64,000 bases of DNA from Candidatus Praeruminimicrobium purgamenti (GCA_018433585.1 JAHDQW010000007.1:163173-227172); one strand, 5' to 3'. Positions 8,701 to 17,684 are shown, counted from the stretch's first letter. Made by a program: numbers and translations. The notes: generated from the letters alone by a model not told the origin.

Positions 8701-10298
8701 GTTTTTTCCGGCTCTAAATGCGCATCGTATGAAAATGTCTTATATTTGTTGGTATCGTTATAAGTTACGTCTATTAAAAAACCTTCTTTAACATCCAGAA
8801 CTTTTATGTTCATGTCTTTTAATTTAGCAATTTGTCTTGTCCAGTTTGTAAGTTCGTTTTGAAAACTCTCTGCATCTGTAAAAAATATGCCCCATTTTTC
8901 AATAACTGAAAAGAAATTGTCTATTATTTGGGCGTCTGTTCCTTCTTGAAACCCGGAAATAAACAATTGATTGAAAGCGTTGTTTGACGATATTTCAGGC
9001 GTAATTACAATATAAGATTTGTTTTCTTTTTTCAGGATATCGGTAATTCCGGAATGGAAACCGCCCGCCACAACTATTTTTATTCCGTCTCCTGAATAAT
9101 TTATATTGTTTACAAATACTGCGTTCCTTTCTAAATTGGTGTCGCAGAAATTAAAGAAAGTGTCATTGTTAAGCAAATTGACCGCAAAATTCTTTATTAC
9201 CGAAGGCAGATATTTTGCGTAAAGATTTTCGGCGTAATTTTTATTGTTTTTCAATTCAGAGTATTGTGCCGGAGAAATTGTCGAATTTACTAAATTATTC
9301 AATAATCCTGAAAAATAATCCAAATCAAAAATTTCTTTTTCTGTTCTGTTTAAATCTTCCGATGCGAGCACCTGCCTTTTTAATAAATCTCTTTCATAAA
9401 GCAAACTGACAGGATTTATTTCAAGAAGCGTTTTGTTTGCTTTCAGGAAAAGGAATAAATCTTTTCTTTGAGAGTTAAAATCCGGCATGTTTTTTTGTAT
9501 ATAATCGTAAGCTTTTGCGTATCCGTAGTTTGAATTGCTGCTTATAAATTTAGAAAGTTCGGCATAATTGTCTGAGGAAATATTCTGAGATGAATCGGTT
9601 AACAGTTTATTTATCTGTTTATTCAGCTCTGAGTAATCAATTTTATCAAAAATTTTTAAAACGCTTTGCTGTCTTTGCAAATTAGGGAATAAATCTGTTA
9701 GAGATATTGTCTTTAAATTTATGTTTTCGGCTGCGAGAATGCTGTTAAGAATATATCTTTTTTTTATTGAATTGACCGAATCGGCTATTTTTGAAACGAT
9801 ATAATTGTTAAACTGCTTTTGGGAATTGATTAGTTCCAGATTTTTTAAATTGTTTTTGTAAGTGTCTTCGTTTTCAAGTCCGTAAATTTTAACATTGTCG
9901 TTTACAACGGCGTAATACTCGCTTCCGCTTAAAATGCCTTTAGCTAAAAGGTTTTTTGCTGAAATATTTCTTAATTTTTTATCGGTTATGGCTTTAAAAA
10001 CAGATGTGTCAAATTCGCCGCGCGCCGCGCCTTCAAGATATATTTCAGCATCAGAATTTTGTGACAATATATTTAAAATGTTGTAAATATTGTTTTGTAC
10101 CGCAGGGTCGTTATGCAAATCCTGCACCCAGATTACGACAGATTTGCCGCTCCCGCAATAAGAATCCGTTATTTTTCCGTAATTAAAAAGGGTTTCATTG
10201 ATTTGTCGGCTTTGTATAACCGTCGGACTTACGTTTGATGCGAAGACAATATTTACGCTTAAGACAAAAATAGTAAACAATGAAATAAATTTTTTCAT
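5763..10298 (-). CDS. Giant exported protein: ChaN/TIKI-like N-terminal module plus cytidine-deaminase-like domain
   Basis: A 1511-residue protein with a signal peptide (about residues 1-21). Residues about 52-440 form a module shared with the giant at 18242-23293: strand plus QDLHND (D60, H62), a following YLEG (E89), and a late AGGFHSG (H415). I read this as a distant ChaN/TraB-TIKI-type fold, where similar E and GxxH motifs bind metal or heme; this is inference. Residues about 720-890 carry a deaminase core: VGAFIVNDDG, HAE (H754, E756) and TLAPCNKC (C861, C864), the zinc-binding signature of cytidine/dCMP deaminase folds. The remaining 600 residues match nothing I recognise. GGCGGA precedes the ATG. 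A deaminase domain behind an export signal is unusual. Confidence 0.75.
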   Translation of the reverse strand: MKKFISLFTIFVLSVNIVFASNVSPTVIQSRQINETLFNYGKITDSYCGSGKSVVIWVQDLHNDPAVQNNIYNILNILSQNSDAEIYLEGAARGEFDTSVFKAITDKKLRNISAKNLLAKGILSGSEYYAVVNDNVKIYGLENEDTYKNNLKNLELINSQKQFNNYIVSKIADSVNSIKKRYILNSILAAENINLKTISLTDLFPNLQRQQSVLKIFDKIDYSELNKQINKLLTDSSQNISSDNYAELSKFISSNSNYGYAKAYDYIQKNMPDFNSQRKDLFLFLKANKTLLEINPVSLLYERDLLKRQVLASEDLNRTEKEIFDLDYFSGLLNNLVNSTISPAQYSELKNNKNYAENLYAKYLPSVIKNFAVNLLNNDTFFNFCDTNLERNAVFVNNINYSGDGIKIVVAGGFHSGITDILKKENKSYIVITPEISSNNAFNQLFISGFQEGTDAQIIDNFFSVIEKWGIFFTDAESFQNELTNWTRQIAKLKDMNIKVLDVKEGFLIDVTYNDTNKYKTFSYDAHLEPEKTAEDFNPSKKQVEQTLKMITRIARKSQFFGEKTTVTTNNDNSLFDSSVLLPVRVISENGENKISINKSFLNALAVQDESLTETVVHLLYFYSSLDKNTDLFQQFITNNYNKLQEIYSINRQLQSINKGFFSAIKNKIKAFINKFAALFFQKQTTSYEKLKKLSQIYQTPEQQYMIEALKQAELAKQSRKFLKTFFQPPVGAFIVNDDGFTGQAYNQDNSVLHAETLTFISFLKNCIVQEELMPDGELSTKGKQLYSLLELAFLNGQNIGNKIFQNRPLILENIGINIEYPEKRTIDDVFNETNLVLKFVDDQMDNPLRTASLSCTLAPCNKCIKTMATLGIEKLAYGSSAVNKNHQSIDNLIKNGILVDENILENETDKYISNYKFMNSSSLRTKAASLIQLTRRTVSSIFNKPNKQIKEHMYSDILSLGLERTVEMIKDFQTNIDWDRFLQDKDLSKLQIFLDRIDAWKNPLKRAGMIYVLKNNITAFTENGNIYFKDKNNKRFNFYINSNGRFSASNEYMAKMGVLAKVKNFADMDDNLALRKSELNEEMSVIYSTLNLYGIAQPIIITGNTLDETNLRLKPLGSVINSIMPELYIENAAMEYKYSTDGSFTENTKYSNDIAKSYIEESTISDIKTTMAKVKSEWYKLFTDFASDTREIRKKTDLSYKEMVEAATAKNKHSEPLNFLMARAGIEVKDKSEFLAYYGSLSRDQAMNEINKFYNLMMIINISEEQMLNVMETLSVLEMSRLYLSKDPADVKERNSVIIDIKKVDNNEQIRTEFQSNVRVAVSPVRPTLVRIKVADYYNRKIQQKYPGIITRSAGQTTITIYKKDINKIIPVEYAILRGTPSEYIIYTGDEFNSAGVDYPLYQLQQQRGNEQMVVINTNGQQFDGTFISLSSLPGFSKQVDSISNINRSIALQNKILEIIEDNIGKIAVDSAFKPDNVAQELKNRILSPSVIEINSRPKMKDIEDLLKAG

Positions 10299-10390
10299 TT
10301 TTCCGCCGTTAATGTATAATTTTATATTATCTCATATAGTATAGTACAAAAAAACAAAAAACTAAATAGTTTTAAAGCTGTAAAATTATT

Positions 10391-11668
10391 TTATTTTTCA
10401 ATGCGAAGAAGATTTGACATCAAATCAAAAGCATGTTGATAAGAGAAGTGTTCTTTTGCGAAATTCAGAGATAATCCGCTTGCTTTTTCCAAATCAAAGC
10501 GGTTATTGTACATTGAGACAATTTTTTCGGCAAAAGATTTTTCGTCGTTTGCGGCGGATATTATCGATTCGATATCAGGTATGCCTTCAATGCCGAAATC
10601 TGTCGACACGACAGGAACTCCGAGACTTAACGCTTCAACGACTTTTCCTTTTACTCCTGCTCCAAATCTTAAAGGAGCTAATGAGAGCCTTATTGAAGAG
10701 TATAATGAGTTTAGTTCGGAATCAGAGATATTGCCTTTAAATATTATGTTTCCGCAGGAATATTTGCCGATAAACGAATCTTCATAATAACCTACTACAA
10801 AAAGTTTAATATCGCTTATTTTTTGCAATATGTGCGGCAGTATTTGTTCGCAGAACCATTGTATTCCGTCTTTATTCGCTAGTTCTCTTTCTCCTCCGAC
10901 GAATATTAAGTCTTTCCTTGCGTTAAAATCGTATTGCGCATTAGGGAAATCTTTATAAAAAAAACACGGCATTACGTATATGTTTTTATTTTTTGTAAAA
11001 GCAGACATTTCCTTTGCTTCTTTTGCGCTTATTGTCAGCAGAATATCCGCTTTATCATATAAAAGAAGCTCTATTTTTTTATAATATTTTGAAGCTTTGA
11101 GATTTTTCTTTTGACCGTTAACGGCATAGATGCTGTATTCTCTTATAAAATACATGTCCATTCCGTAGTAGAGAATTTTTGCCTTTGTATATTTTTTGAA
11201 CAGATCTATATATTTTATGCTTCTCGGCGCATTCAGCATGACGAAGTCAATTTTTTCTGCATTTTTACAAATCCATTCTTCGTAATGTTTTTTGCAGTAT
11301 TTCCCGTAAATAACTTCTACTCCCATTTGTTCCAAGAGTGAAGTATACGGCTCTCTTTTTGTAAAATCATCGGGAATAAACTTAACCGAAAAACCCATAT
11401 CTATGTAAAGCTGTATATATTGGAAAAGAGTTCTGTCTCCTGCTATATGGTCGAATTCGGGAATTTGATCGTCTATTACTATTATTGTTTTCTTTTCGTC
11501 GAAAAGTTTAAAATATTTTTCTTCGGCATTTGATTTTTTGTTGTGCCGTTTATCTTCAATAATTAAAAACAGGACTTTTAAAAAATCATAAGGGGAAATA
11601 TAAATGTGCGCAAGAATTTCAAATATTGTATATTTGAGCCTGTAAAATTTTTTCGGTAATATATTCAT
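10391..11668 (-). CDS. Glycosyltransferase family 4/1-like
   Basis: A 425-residue GT-B fold glycosyltransferase, cytoplasmic or membrane-associated, likely building a surface polysaccharide or glycolipid. The C-terminal half has the family pattern: FVGGERELANKDGI, the LFVVGYYEDSF strand, then LAPLRFGAGVKGKVVEALSLG and PVVSTDFGIEGI, which forms the nucleotide-sugar binding site. The N-terminal acceptor domain is diverged. Its ATG overlaps the pdxA stop by one base (TAATG), so it is translated with the surA-pdxA operon. Donor and acceptor sugars cannot be told from sequence. Confidence 0.87.
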   Translation of the reverse strand: MNILPKKFYRLKYTIFEILAHIYISPYDFLKVLFLIIEDKRHNKKSNAEEKYFKLFDEKKTIIVIDDQIPEFDHIAGDRTLFQYIQLYIDMGFSVKFIPDDFTKREPYTSLLEQMGVEVIYGKYCKKHYEEWICKNAEKIDFVMLNAPRSIKYIDLFKKYTKAKILYYGMDMYFIREYSIYAVNGQKKNLKASKYYKKIELLLYDKADILLTISAKEAKEMSAFTKNKNIYVMPCFFYKDFPNAQYDFNARKDLIFVGGERELANKDGIQWFCEQILPHILQKISDIKLFVVGYYEDSFIGKYSCGNIIFKGNISDSELNSLYSSIRLSLAPLRFGAGVKGKVVEALSLGVPVVSTDFGIEGIPDIESIISAANDEKSFAEKIVSMYNNRFDLEKASGLSLNFAKEHFSYQHAFDLMSNLLRIEK

Positions 11669-12621
11669 TAGCTTAATTTGTTGTTATATTTTCCGGAAGC
11701 TTTAACGGCAAAGAGTATTGCTTCCGTCATTGAAGAAGAATCCGCTTTGTTTTTTCCGGCGATATCAAAAGCCGTTCCGTGTCCTGGAGATGTCCTTACA
11801 AAAGGAAGTCCTGCCGTAACGTTAACGACTTTTCCTGAGTCTATTATTTTTAAAGGTATCATTACCTGATCATGGTACATTCCTACTAACAAATCAAATT
11901 CTTCTTTTGCGGTTTTTACCCATGCGGAATCTGCAGGCATAGGTCCGTAAATATGAAAATCTGTTTTCTGTTTTAATTCTTTTACGGCGGGAATAATTGT
12001 TTTCTTTTCGTCAGCGCCTAAAATGCCGTTGTCTCCGGCGTGCGGATTTAAGGCGCAGATTACTATTTTTGGTTTATTGTTTGAAGTTTGTTTAATAAAA
12101 TTTCCGGCAAGTTTTGTTGTCGTTATGATGTCTCTTTTTGTTAAAAGTTCCGATATTTTTGACACCGGCAGATGTCTTGTAACCATAACCGATTTTATTT
12201 TGCCGCAGACCATCATCATACAGTATCGTTTTGACTGCGTAAGGTCGGCGAGAAATTCCGTGTGTCCCGAATAAGGCATCCCTGCAAATTTAAAAGATTC
12301 TTTTGATACGGGCGCCGTTACCATTGCCGCCGCATTTGCGCTTAAGCAGAGAGTTACAGCCGCTTTTATTGCGTCACAGGCTATTAACCCTGATATTCTT
12401 GAAGGTTTTCCCAAATGTATTTTTTCTTTATAATCTGATGTAATTTGAAAAGCGGCTTTTGACGACATTCTTTTAAAATATTTTTCTATTATTCTTTTAT
12501 CGCCCAAAACTATAGGGCTACAAACTCTTTGTACATCTAAAGAATTTATAGCCCTTAACACTATTTCAGGACCTATGCCTGCAGGATCACCAATCGTTAT
12601 AGCTACTTTTGGCTTTTCCAT
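11668..12621 (-). CDS. pdxA: 4-hydroxythreonine-4-phosphate dehydrogenase
   Basis: NAD-dependent enzyme of the DXP-dependent pyridoxal phosphate pathway. The N-terminal ITIGDPAGIGPEI is diagnostic; SGHTEFLADLT, the CALNPHAGDNG motif and GMYHDQVMIPLK carry the metal-binding histidines and substrate residues. Length of 317 aa is standard. It lies 12 bases after the surA-like gene and overlaps the next glycosyltransferase by one base. Adjacency of surA and pdxA is also found in Enterobacteria. Confidence 0.96.
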   Translation of the reverse strand: MEKPKVAITIGDPAGIGPEIVLRAINSLDVQRVCSPIVLGDKRIIEKYFKRMSSKAAFQITSDYKEKIHLGKPSRISGLIACDAIKAAVTLCLSANAAAMVTAPVSKESFKFAGMPYSGHTEFLADLTQSKRYCMMMVCGKIKSVMVTRHLPVSKISELLTKRDIITTTKLAGNFIKQTSNNKPKIVICALNPHAGDNGILGADEKKTIIPAVKELKQKTDFHIYGPMPADSAWVKTAKEEFDLLVGMYHDQVMIPLKIIDSGKVVNVTAGLPFVRTSPGHGTAFDIAGKNKADSSSMTEAILFAVKASGKYNNKLS

Positions 12622-12633
12622 TTTAAACTTTAA

Positions 12634-13683
12634 TTACCAGACTTTGTTTATTTTTATGTTTGCTTTAGCTTTTAAACCTGATATCCATTTATCATAAGCT
12701 TTTTTGCCGTTCTGCTGGTATAAAACTTCAGCTAAATCTTTTTTTATGTCGTCAAATGTGAAAGAAGAACTTGCTTTTCTTTCTTCAACTCTTATAAAGT
12801 GATAACCGGCATCTGTTTTTATCGCTTCTTTTGTATATTGTCCTACATTCATTGTAAAAGCAGGAGTTTCAAGTTCTTTTGTCAAATCTCCTCTTATTAC
12901 AAGACCCATATCTCCTCTTCTTTGTCTTAAAAGCTGGTCTTCGGAATATTTCTCAGACAAATCTGCAAAACTTGCTCCGTTAGCCAGTTCTTTCTTTACG
13001 GAAGCGACTCTTGACAAAGCAGCTTTTACATCTGCAGGATCGGCATTTTTATCGCATTTTATAAATATCTGTCTTACTCTGATTTGTTCAGAAGACATTC
13101 TTTTTAAAAGTTTTGCTACGGCATCAACCGTTTCTGCATCTTGTGCCGAGAGATTTACCGGTTCGCCTTTCATTTTTGCTCTAACGTTATTATAAAAAGC
13201 CTTAACGTCAGCTTCGGTAGGCTGGTTTATAGTGCTTTTCATTTCTCTTTCGACAAGCTTCATGCTCATAAGCTGTTCTTCAAGTCTTTTTTCAAATTGA
13301 ACCTGTGATAAACCTTCTTTTTTCAATTCTTTGTTAAAGTCATCTTCGCTAGGGAATCTTTTTTTTACCTGATTGATGGCTTCTTCAATTTCTCTTTTAG
13401 GAATTTTTATCTTTGCTTTTTTTGCTTCCTGTATCAAAAGCATCTGTTCTACTTTTTGATCTAAAACTTTATTTTTTAATTCGTTTATTTTAGCTTCAGA
13501 CTGTTCCGATATAGGCACCATAGTTCTCTGCTGCTCAAGGATAGGCATCAATATCTTATTGAATTCTGAACTCATTAGCGGCTCGCCGTTTACTATTGCC
13601 AAAGTATTATCTACTACTTCCGCCGCAAAAGCCGAACCGAACATTAATACGGTAAAACACAAACTTATTAAAAATTTTTTCAC
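12634..13683 (-). CDS. SurA-type periplasmic peptidyl-prolyl isomerase/chaperone
   Basis: Exported foldase of 349 residues. I take the GTG at 13681-13683 as start: GGAGG stands 5 bases before it and translation begins with a clean signal peptide (MKKFLISLC...AFAAE). The longer frame from a TTG at 13695 would put the ribosome site inside the gene. After the signal come the SurA N-terminal helices (VVDNTLAIVNGEPLMSSEFNK), a long helical chaperone region, and one parvulin domain (IRVRQIFIKC, then YSEDQLLRQRRGDMGLVIRG and a GYHFIRVEER end). It should assist outer-membrane protein folding. Sits between a PrsA-like lipoprotein and pdxA. Confidence 0.9.
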   Translation of the reverse strand: MKKFLISLCFTVLMFGSAFAAEVVDNTLAIVNGEPLMSSEFNKILMPILEQQRTMVPISEQSEAKINELKNKVLDQKVEQMLLIQEAKKAKIKIPKREIEEAINQVKKRFPSEDDFNKELKKEGLSQVQFEKRLEEQLMSMKLVEREMKSTINQPTEADVKAFYNNVRAKMKGEPVNLSAQDAETVDAVAKLLKRMSSEQIRVRQIFIKCDKNADPADVKAALSRVASVKKELANGASFADLSEKYSEDQLLRQRRGDMGLVIRGDLTKELETPAFTMNVGQYTKEAIKTDAGYHFIRVEERKASSSFTFDDIKKDLAEVLYQQNGKKAYDKWISGLKAKANIKINKVW

Positions 13684-13711
13684 CTTTACCTCCAAATATT
13701 TGTTTTATAAA

Positions 13712-14638
13712 TTAATTGCTGAATTCTCCCAAAGGCTCTTCCTGCTGGTTGTTTGCAGCCGCTGCTTCCTCATTTCCCGTGTTCTGAAGATTGTCGAGTT
13801 TTGAATAGTCGACATGAACGTTGAATTTTTTCTTTGCGTCTTCAAACCATTTTTCGAATTTATTCTTTTCAAGAATTTTTTTGATTTCGGCTTTTGCTTC
13901 ATCTTTTGATACAGGAGGAAGGTTTTGTTCCGAAACCTTCATAATTATATGCATACCGAAAGGAGTCTCTACAATGTCTGATACTTCTCCTTTCTTTAAT
14001 TTAAATGCCGCATCTTCAAATTCTTTTACGAGTTCACCTTTTTTAAAAGGACCGATTAAACCGCCTCTTTCGGCAGATATTTTATCGGTTGAAACTTCTT
14101 TTGCAACTTTTTCAAAAGACTCTCCGCTCTTTATTCTGTCAAGAGCTTTCTGGGCTTCTTCTTTTGAAGGAACAAGAATATGCCTTGCCGTTACGGCTAC
14201 AGGTTTTTCAAAATCATTTTTGTTTTCTTCATAATATTTTTCTATTTCGCTGTCGCTTGCGGTAATGGAATTTTTCTGTATTTCTTTTATATACATTTCC
14301 ATCATTATTCCGTCTTCATATTCTTTAAACTGTTTTTTCTGCTCTTCTTTAAAGTTTGCGACGGCTTTTTTATAATCTTCTCTTTTTGTGACTCCTGCCT
14401 GTTTTGCCGATTCCAATATCAATTTTTCTCTGATTAACAAATCTGCGAACTGTTTTCTTCCAGGTTCGGTATTTATATATGCCTGATATGCCGGAGGCGT
14501 AGACATTAATCTTTCAGAAAAATTTTCTGTAGTTATTTTTTCACTGCCTACCTGGGCAATGATATCCTCTTTTTGCACGCACCCTGCAAGAAACACAAAA
14601 CTGAAAATTGAAACCAATACGACGTTAACGAATCTCAT
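13712..14638 (-). CDS. PrsA/PpiC-type foldase lipoprotein
   Basis: A 308-residue lipoprotein with a lipobox LAGC (Cys19) and one parvulin-type PPIase domain at about residues 145-240 (ARHILVPSKEEAQ, GGLIGPFKKGELV, PFGMHIIMKV). The region before it is helical like the SurA_N/PrsA chaperone arm. The C-terminus is a charged coiled stretch ending in Ala/Asn/Gln-rich sequence. A ribosome site GGAGA lies 7-11 bases upstream. Next to a second foldase gene, it points to a dedicated envelope folding operon. Which membrane it is attached to is unknown; residue +2 after Cys is Val, not Asp, which favours the outer membrane if Lol rules apply. Confidence 0.88.
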   Translation of the reverse strand: MRFVNVVLVSIFSFVFLAGCVQKEDIIAQVGSEKITTENFSERLMSTPPAYQAYINTEPGRKQFADLLIREKLILESAKQAGVTKREDYKKAVANFKEEQKKQFKEYEDGIMMEMYIKEIQKNSITASDSEIEKYYEENKNDFEKPVAVTARHILVPSKEEAQKALDRIKSGESFEKVAKEVSTDKISAERGGLIGPFKKGELVKEFEDAAFKLKKGEVSDIVETPFGMHIIMKVSEQNLPPVSKDEAKAEIKKILEKNKFEKWFEDAKKKFNVHVDYSKLDNLQNTGNEEAAAANNQQEEPLGEFSN

Positions 14639-14660
14639 TTACATATCTCCTAGAATAAAA

Positions 14661-14921
14661 TTACTTCAAAACTTTTATATATTTGCTGTCCAATAATTCT
14701 TTAATTATTGAATTGACGTCTTTTTCGATTACGGAAACATCTTCCTTGTATTCTTTCGCCAGCGTCTCGATAATCTTTTCGGTGTCAAAGCCTTTATCGA
14801 TTAATTTCCATACGTCGCTGCCGGATTCATTAAGGTATGCAGGATCCTGTTTCGGTGCGACAATGACGATTTCACCGTCTGTTTCCTGCCATAGTACGTT
14901 TTTAATTACTGAATACTTCAT
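14661..14921 (-). CDS. PqqD-like small protein
   Basis: An 86-residue protein of the PqqD fold, which usually acts as a peptide chaperone (RRE) for radical-SAM RiPP maturation or as a stand-alone domain of unknown role. Visible features are the beta strands with EIVIVAPKQDPAYLNESGSDVWKLIDKG and a C-terminal helix pair (KEDVSVIEKDVNSIIKELL). I chose the ATG at 14919-14921 because AGAGG lies 7 bases upstream and the PqqD homology begins there; a 20-residue longer frame has no ribosome site. No precursor peptide or radical-SAM maturase is adjacent, so no RiPP role is claimed. Confidence 0.75.
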   Translation of the reverse strand: MKYSVIKNVLWQETDGEIVIVAPKQDPAYLNESGSDVWKLIDKGFDTEKIIETLAKEYKEDVSVIEKDVNSIIKELLDSKYIKVLK

Positions 14922-15060
14922 CTGTAACCTCTGTCGAAATAAACAACTTCCGTTATTATACCAAAAAAAAGTTTTTTTCAATAGCTTTAACCGAGCTAAG
15001 CAATATTACTAAATTTTGAAAAGAAATCAAATGATTTTAACCGCAAAAACAACTGTCTGA

Positions 15061-15801
15061 TTATTTGCGGCTGTCAGATGAAAGCAGTTCTATCGCTTTG
15101 TTTGCAAGAAGAAGTCCGAAAATCCCTGTAATTACCGGAGAGCTTCCGAGAATTTTAGGTCCTCCGTTTTTACCGAAATTTTTATTTTCTTCTTCGGACA
15201 GAGGAATAGGCTTTATCTGCGGAGACTGTTCGGAGAAGACGCATGGTATTCCTTTTGAAATGCCCAGTTTTCTTAAATCTCCTCTTAGTCTTTCGGCAAG
15301 CTTGCAGTGGTGTGTGTCGAATAAATCGGCATATTTTACGGCAAAAGGGTCTGTTTTTAATGCCGCGCCCATTGAAGATATTATTTTAATGTTATTTTTG
15401 AAACAGTATTCTATAAGCCTTAATTTAGGGTTGTAAGAGTCTATTGCGTCTATAACCATGTCAGGCTTGTTTTGAAATATTTGTTCAAAGGAGTCCGAGT
15501 TTGCAAAGACCTCAAAAGTTTCCACTTTGCACTCGGGGTTTATGTCCAAGACTCTTTTTTTTGCCAGTTCTGCTTTTTTCTGTCCTACAGTTGAATGCAG
15601 CGCATACAGCTGCCGGTTGAGATTTGTTATCTGGATTTTATCAAAATCGACAAGAGTTAATCTTCCTGTCCCTACTCTGGCAAGAACTTCCGTACAGAAA
15701 CTTCCTACGGCGCCAAGACCGATAACGGTTACGTTCGCATTAAAAATTTTGTTGATTTTTTCTTTTCCGAAAAGGAGTTCTGTTCTTAAAAATTGCTCCA
15801 T
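15061..15801 (-). CDS. tcdA: tRNA threonylcarbamoyladenosine dehydratase (TcdA/CsdL)
   Basis: E1-like ThiF-family enzyme of 246 residues. It likely converts t6A37 of ANN-decoding tRNAs to the cyclic ct6A with ATP. The N-terminus LRTELLFGKEKINKI leads to a nucleotide loop IGLGAVGSFCTEVLARVG and NLNRQLYALHSTVGQ. The downstream SSMGAALKTDP and C-terminal SEQSPQ are more like TcdA than MoeB or ThiF, which have zinc CxxC pairs absent here. First gene of the minus-strand run that continues to the PqqD-like and foldase genes, although about 140 bases separate it from the next. Confidence 0.9.
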   Translation of the reverse strand: MEQFLRTELLFGKEKINKIFNANVTVIGLGAVGSFCTEVLARVGTGRLTLVDFDKIQITNLNRQLYALHSTVGQKKAELAKKRVLDINPECKVETFEVFANSDSFEQIFQNKPDMVIDAIDSYNPKLRLIEYCFKNNIKIISSMGAALKTDPFAVKYADLFDTHHCKLAERLRGDLRKLGISKGIPCVFSEQSPQIKPIPLSEEENKNFGKNGGPKILGSSPVITGIFGLLLANKAIELLSSDSRK

Positions 15802-15852
15802 ATATTTTACCCGTTATTAATTTGTTGCTAAAATTTAAGGAAATTCTTTTTG

Positions 15853-16470
15853 TTAAAGTTCAACAGCCAGACTTTTCAGCCAGACTGTAATTTTATCGTT
15901 TAAACTGTCTTCTTTTTCTTTTTTGACTTTTTTAAAATCTTTTCCGTTAATTATGACTGCATTTTTTGCTTTTTTTGCGAAATCTTCAAAAAAAGAACCG
16001 TAATTTCCGCCGTGGGTGGCAAAAGGAACAACAGTTTTTCCTTTAAAATCGGCCTGCGATAGAAAAGAAAGCACCGGAGCCGCAGCGGTATACCACCAAA
16101 CCGGAGAACCTACGAATATTAAATCATATTTTTCAAAATCAGGCATTTTGTCTTGAAGCTGCGGATAATTTTTAGGATTTATTTGTTTTTTAGCTGTTAT
16201 ATAAAGGATCGGCGCAGGAGGATACTTTTCTACTGTTTTTATTTCATAAACATCCGCATTTGTTTTTTCTTTTATTCTCATTGCGATGTTTTTTGTGTTG
16301 CCGCTTAAGGAGTAATAAACGACTAAAACTTTTCCAAAACCGTCAGAAGAATCAAGTTGAGCGTTATTCATCCTAGATTCCTGTGCAAAAAGCGCCGGTT
16401 TTTGAAAAACAACGGCTGTAGTTAAAAGAAAAGCAGCCGGCAAAGTTAATTTTAATAATAATTTTAACAT
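15853..16470 (-). CDS. Exported flavodoxin
   Basis: A 205-residue protein with a signal peptide of about 30 residues (ending near ALFAQES) followed by a flavodoxin domain. The FMN phosphate loop is VVYYSLSGNTKNIA, and FVGSPVWWYTAAAPVLSFL and FATHGGNYG supply the isoalloxazine-binding loops of the Flavodoxin_4 type. AGGA precedes the ATG. It follows a DUF1646 permease by 12 bases. Exported flavodoxin-like proteins occur in anaerobes; whether FMN is loaded outside the cytoplasm or the peptide remains as an anchor cannot be told. Confidence 0.86.
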   Translation of the reverse strand: MLKLLLKLTLPAAFLLTTAVVFQKPALFAQESRMNNAQLDSSDGFGKVLVVYYSLSGNTKNIAMRIKEKTNADVYEIKTVEKYPPAPILYITAKKQINPKNYPQLQDKMPDFEKYDLIFVGSPVWWYTAAAPVLSFLSQADFKGKTVVPFATHGGNYGSFFEDFAKKAKNAVIINGKDFKKVKKEKEDSLNDKITVWLKSLAVEL

Positions 16471-16482
16471 TGTTGATGTCCT

Positions 16483-17538
16483 TTAAGCAAAAATAAGCAA
16501 AGTGATAAAGTAAACAAACATAGTTAAAAAACCGAAAGGCAAAGCTGCTTTTGCCCATTCCTTGCTTTTTATTTTAAGTTTTGAAGCGCAGATAATGTTT
16601 GGGATGTTGCCGGGAATAAGCATGCCTCCGGAAACTATAAGTCCCATTAATAGAAATTTTAACGTTTTAATGCTGATGTCAGGCGTTATTTCTATGGCTG
16701 CTAATGTCGCGTTGTCCAAAATTGCGGAAACCATGTTAACCCAGTATAAAACTGCATAATGCAAATGAGCGACCGTCTTGTATGCGAGAGGTCTTAATCC
16801 GTCTCCCAGCAAAACCAATGCCATAACGAATAAATATACTTTTGCGGCTCTTAAAAAAACTTCTTTATTGGTGCAGTTTCCTTCAGGTTCCTGCGCTGTT
16901 TCTGTTTCATTGCAGTCGTTTTTATGTTTTCCGAATACGGCCCATAAGGCTGAAAACAGGACGCCTGCAAAAATATATACACCGAAATGCTTAATTAAGA
17001 AAGAAAAGCTTGCATAATGAGGAGCTCCGCTTAATTTTGATATTACTATCGTTCCCAAAGGTTCTCCTATTGAGGTCAGCACCGCTCCCAGACCTATCGA
17101 ATAACAGCTTAAAACTACAAATCTTATGCGTTCTCTCCTGCTCATAGGGATTGCCACGGCTACCTGGGATAAAATTAAAGCTGAAATTATCGCCGTTATT
17201 ATGCTTGAAAATATTCCCAGAATCATTATTGTTAAAAAAATACTCAATTTAAATCCGAAAAGTTTGACGGTTTTTTGCATTATGAACTGAAAATGAGAAT
17301 GGAATATTTTGAATAAAAATCCTGCAGCCAGTACTGCGGCGGCTATTTTAACCGGAGCCGTAAAAGATTCTTCCAGTAAACGTACGGACCATGTTTGTGA
17401 AACTGTAACGGCGAAAATGCCGCATAGAAATAAGAAAAATTCAAGATTTTCTTCGATTTTTTTTACGGTTATGGGTAAAATCAGAACCAGCAGTATTAAT
17501 CCTGAAAGCAAGAGCGTTTGTAATAAATTTAAATACAT
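16483..17538 (-). CDS. DUF1646 membrane permease
   Basis: A 351-residue polytopic membrane protein, about ten hydrophobic segments, matching the DUF1646 family of putative cation transporters related to the ion transporter superfamily. Characteristic loops are TSIGEPLGTI after the fifth helix, NMVSAILDNATLAAIEI, and GGMLIPGNIPNIICASKLK near the end. The ATG at 17536-17538 has AGGGA 6 bases upstream and starts at a hydrophobic helix; a longer frame lacks a ribosome site. Substrate is unknown. Probably cotranscribed with the exported flavodoxin downstream. Confidence 0.82.
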   Translation of the reverse strand: MYLNLLQTLLLSGLILLVLILPITVKKIEENLEFFLFLCGIFAVTVSQTWSVRLLEESFTAPVKIAAAVLAAGFLFKIFHSHFQFIMQKTVKLFGFKLSIFLTIMILGIFSSIITAIISALILSQVAVAIPMSRRERIRFVVLSCYSIGLGAVLTSIGEPLGTIVISKLSGAPHYASFSFLIKHFGVYIFAGVLFSALWAVFGKHKNDCNETETAQEPEGNCTNKEVFLRAAKVYLFVMALVLLGDGLRPLAYKTVAHLHYAVLYWVNMVSAILDNATLAAIEITPDISIKTLKFLLMGLIVSGGMLIPGNIPNIICASKLKIKSKEWAKAALPFGFLTMFVYFITLLIFA

Positions 17539-17628
17539 TGTTATTCCCTTTTTTTTGAAAGAAACGGTAAATCTAATTCCGTATATTCTACAAAAAAAAC
17601 AAAAAAACTCATAAAATATGCGTAAATA

Positions 17629-17666
17629 AAAACCCTGTGTTTCCAAAAAAGAAAATACAGGGTTTT
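17629..17666 (-). terminator. Rho-independent terminator of the small secreted protein gene
   Basis: A perfect 10-base inverted repeat, AAAACCCTGT at 17629-17638 and ACAGGGTTTT at 17657-17666, with an 18-base loop. It lies 19 bases after the stop of the minus-strand gene at 17685, and on the minus strand the stem runs into TTTTTATTT. It may work in both directions. Confidence 0.8.
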
Positions 17667-17684
17667 ATTATCAGATTTTACAAG

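Noticed and set aside
13684..13695. TTG start giving a longer surA-like protein
   Set aside because: The TTG codon overlaps the GGAGG ribosome site of the GTG start 12 bases downstream, where the signal peptide begins.
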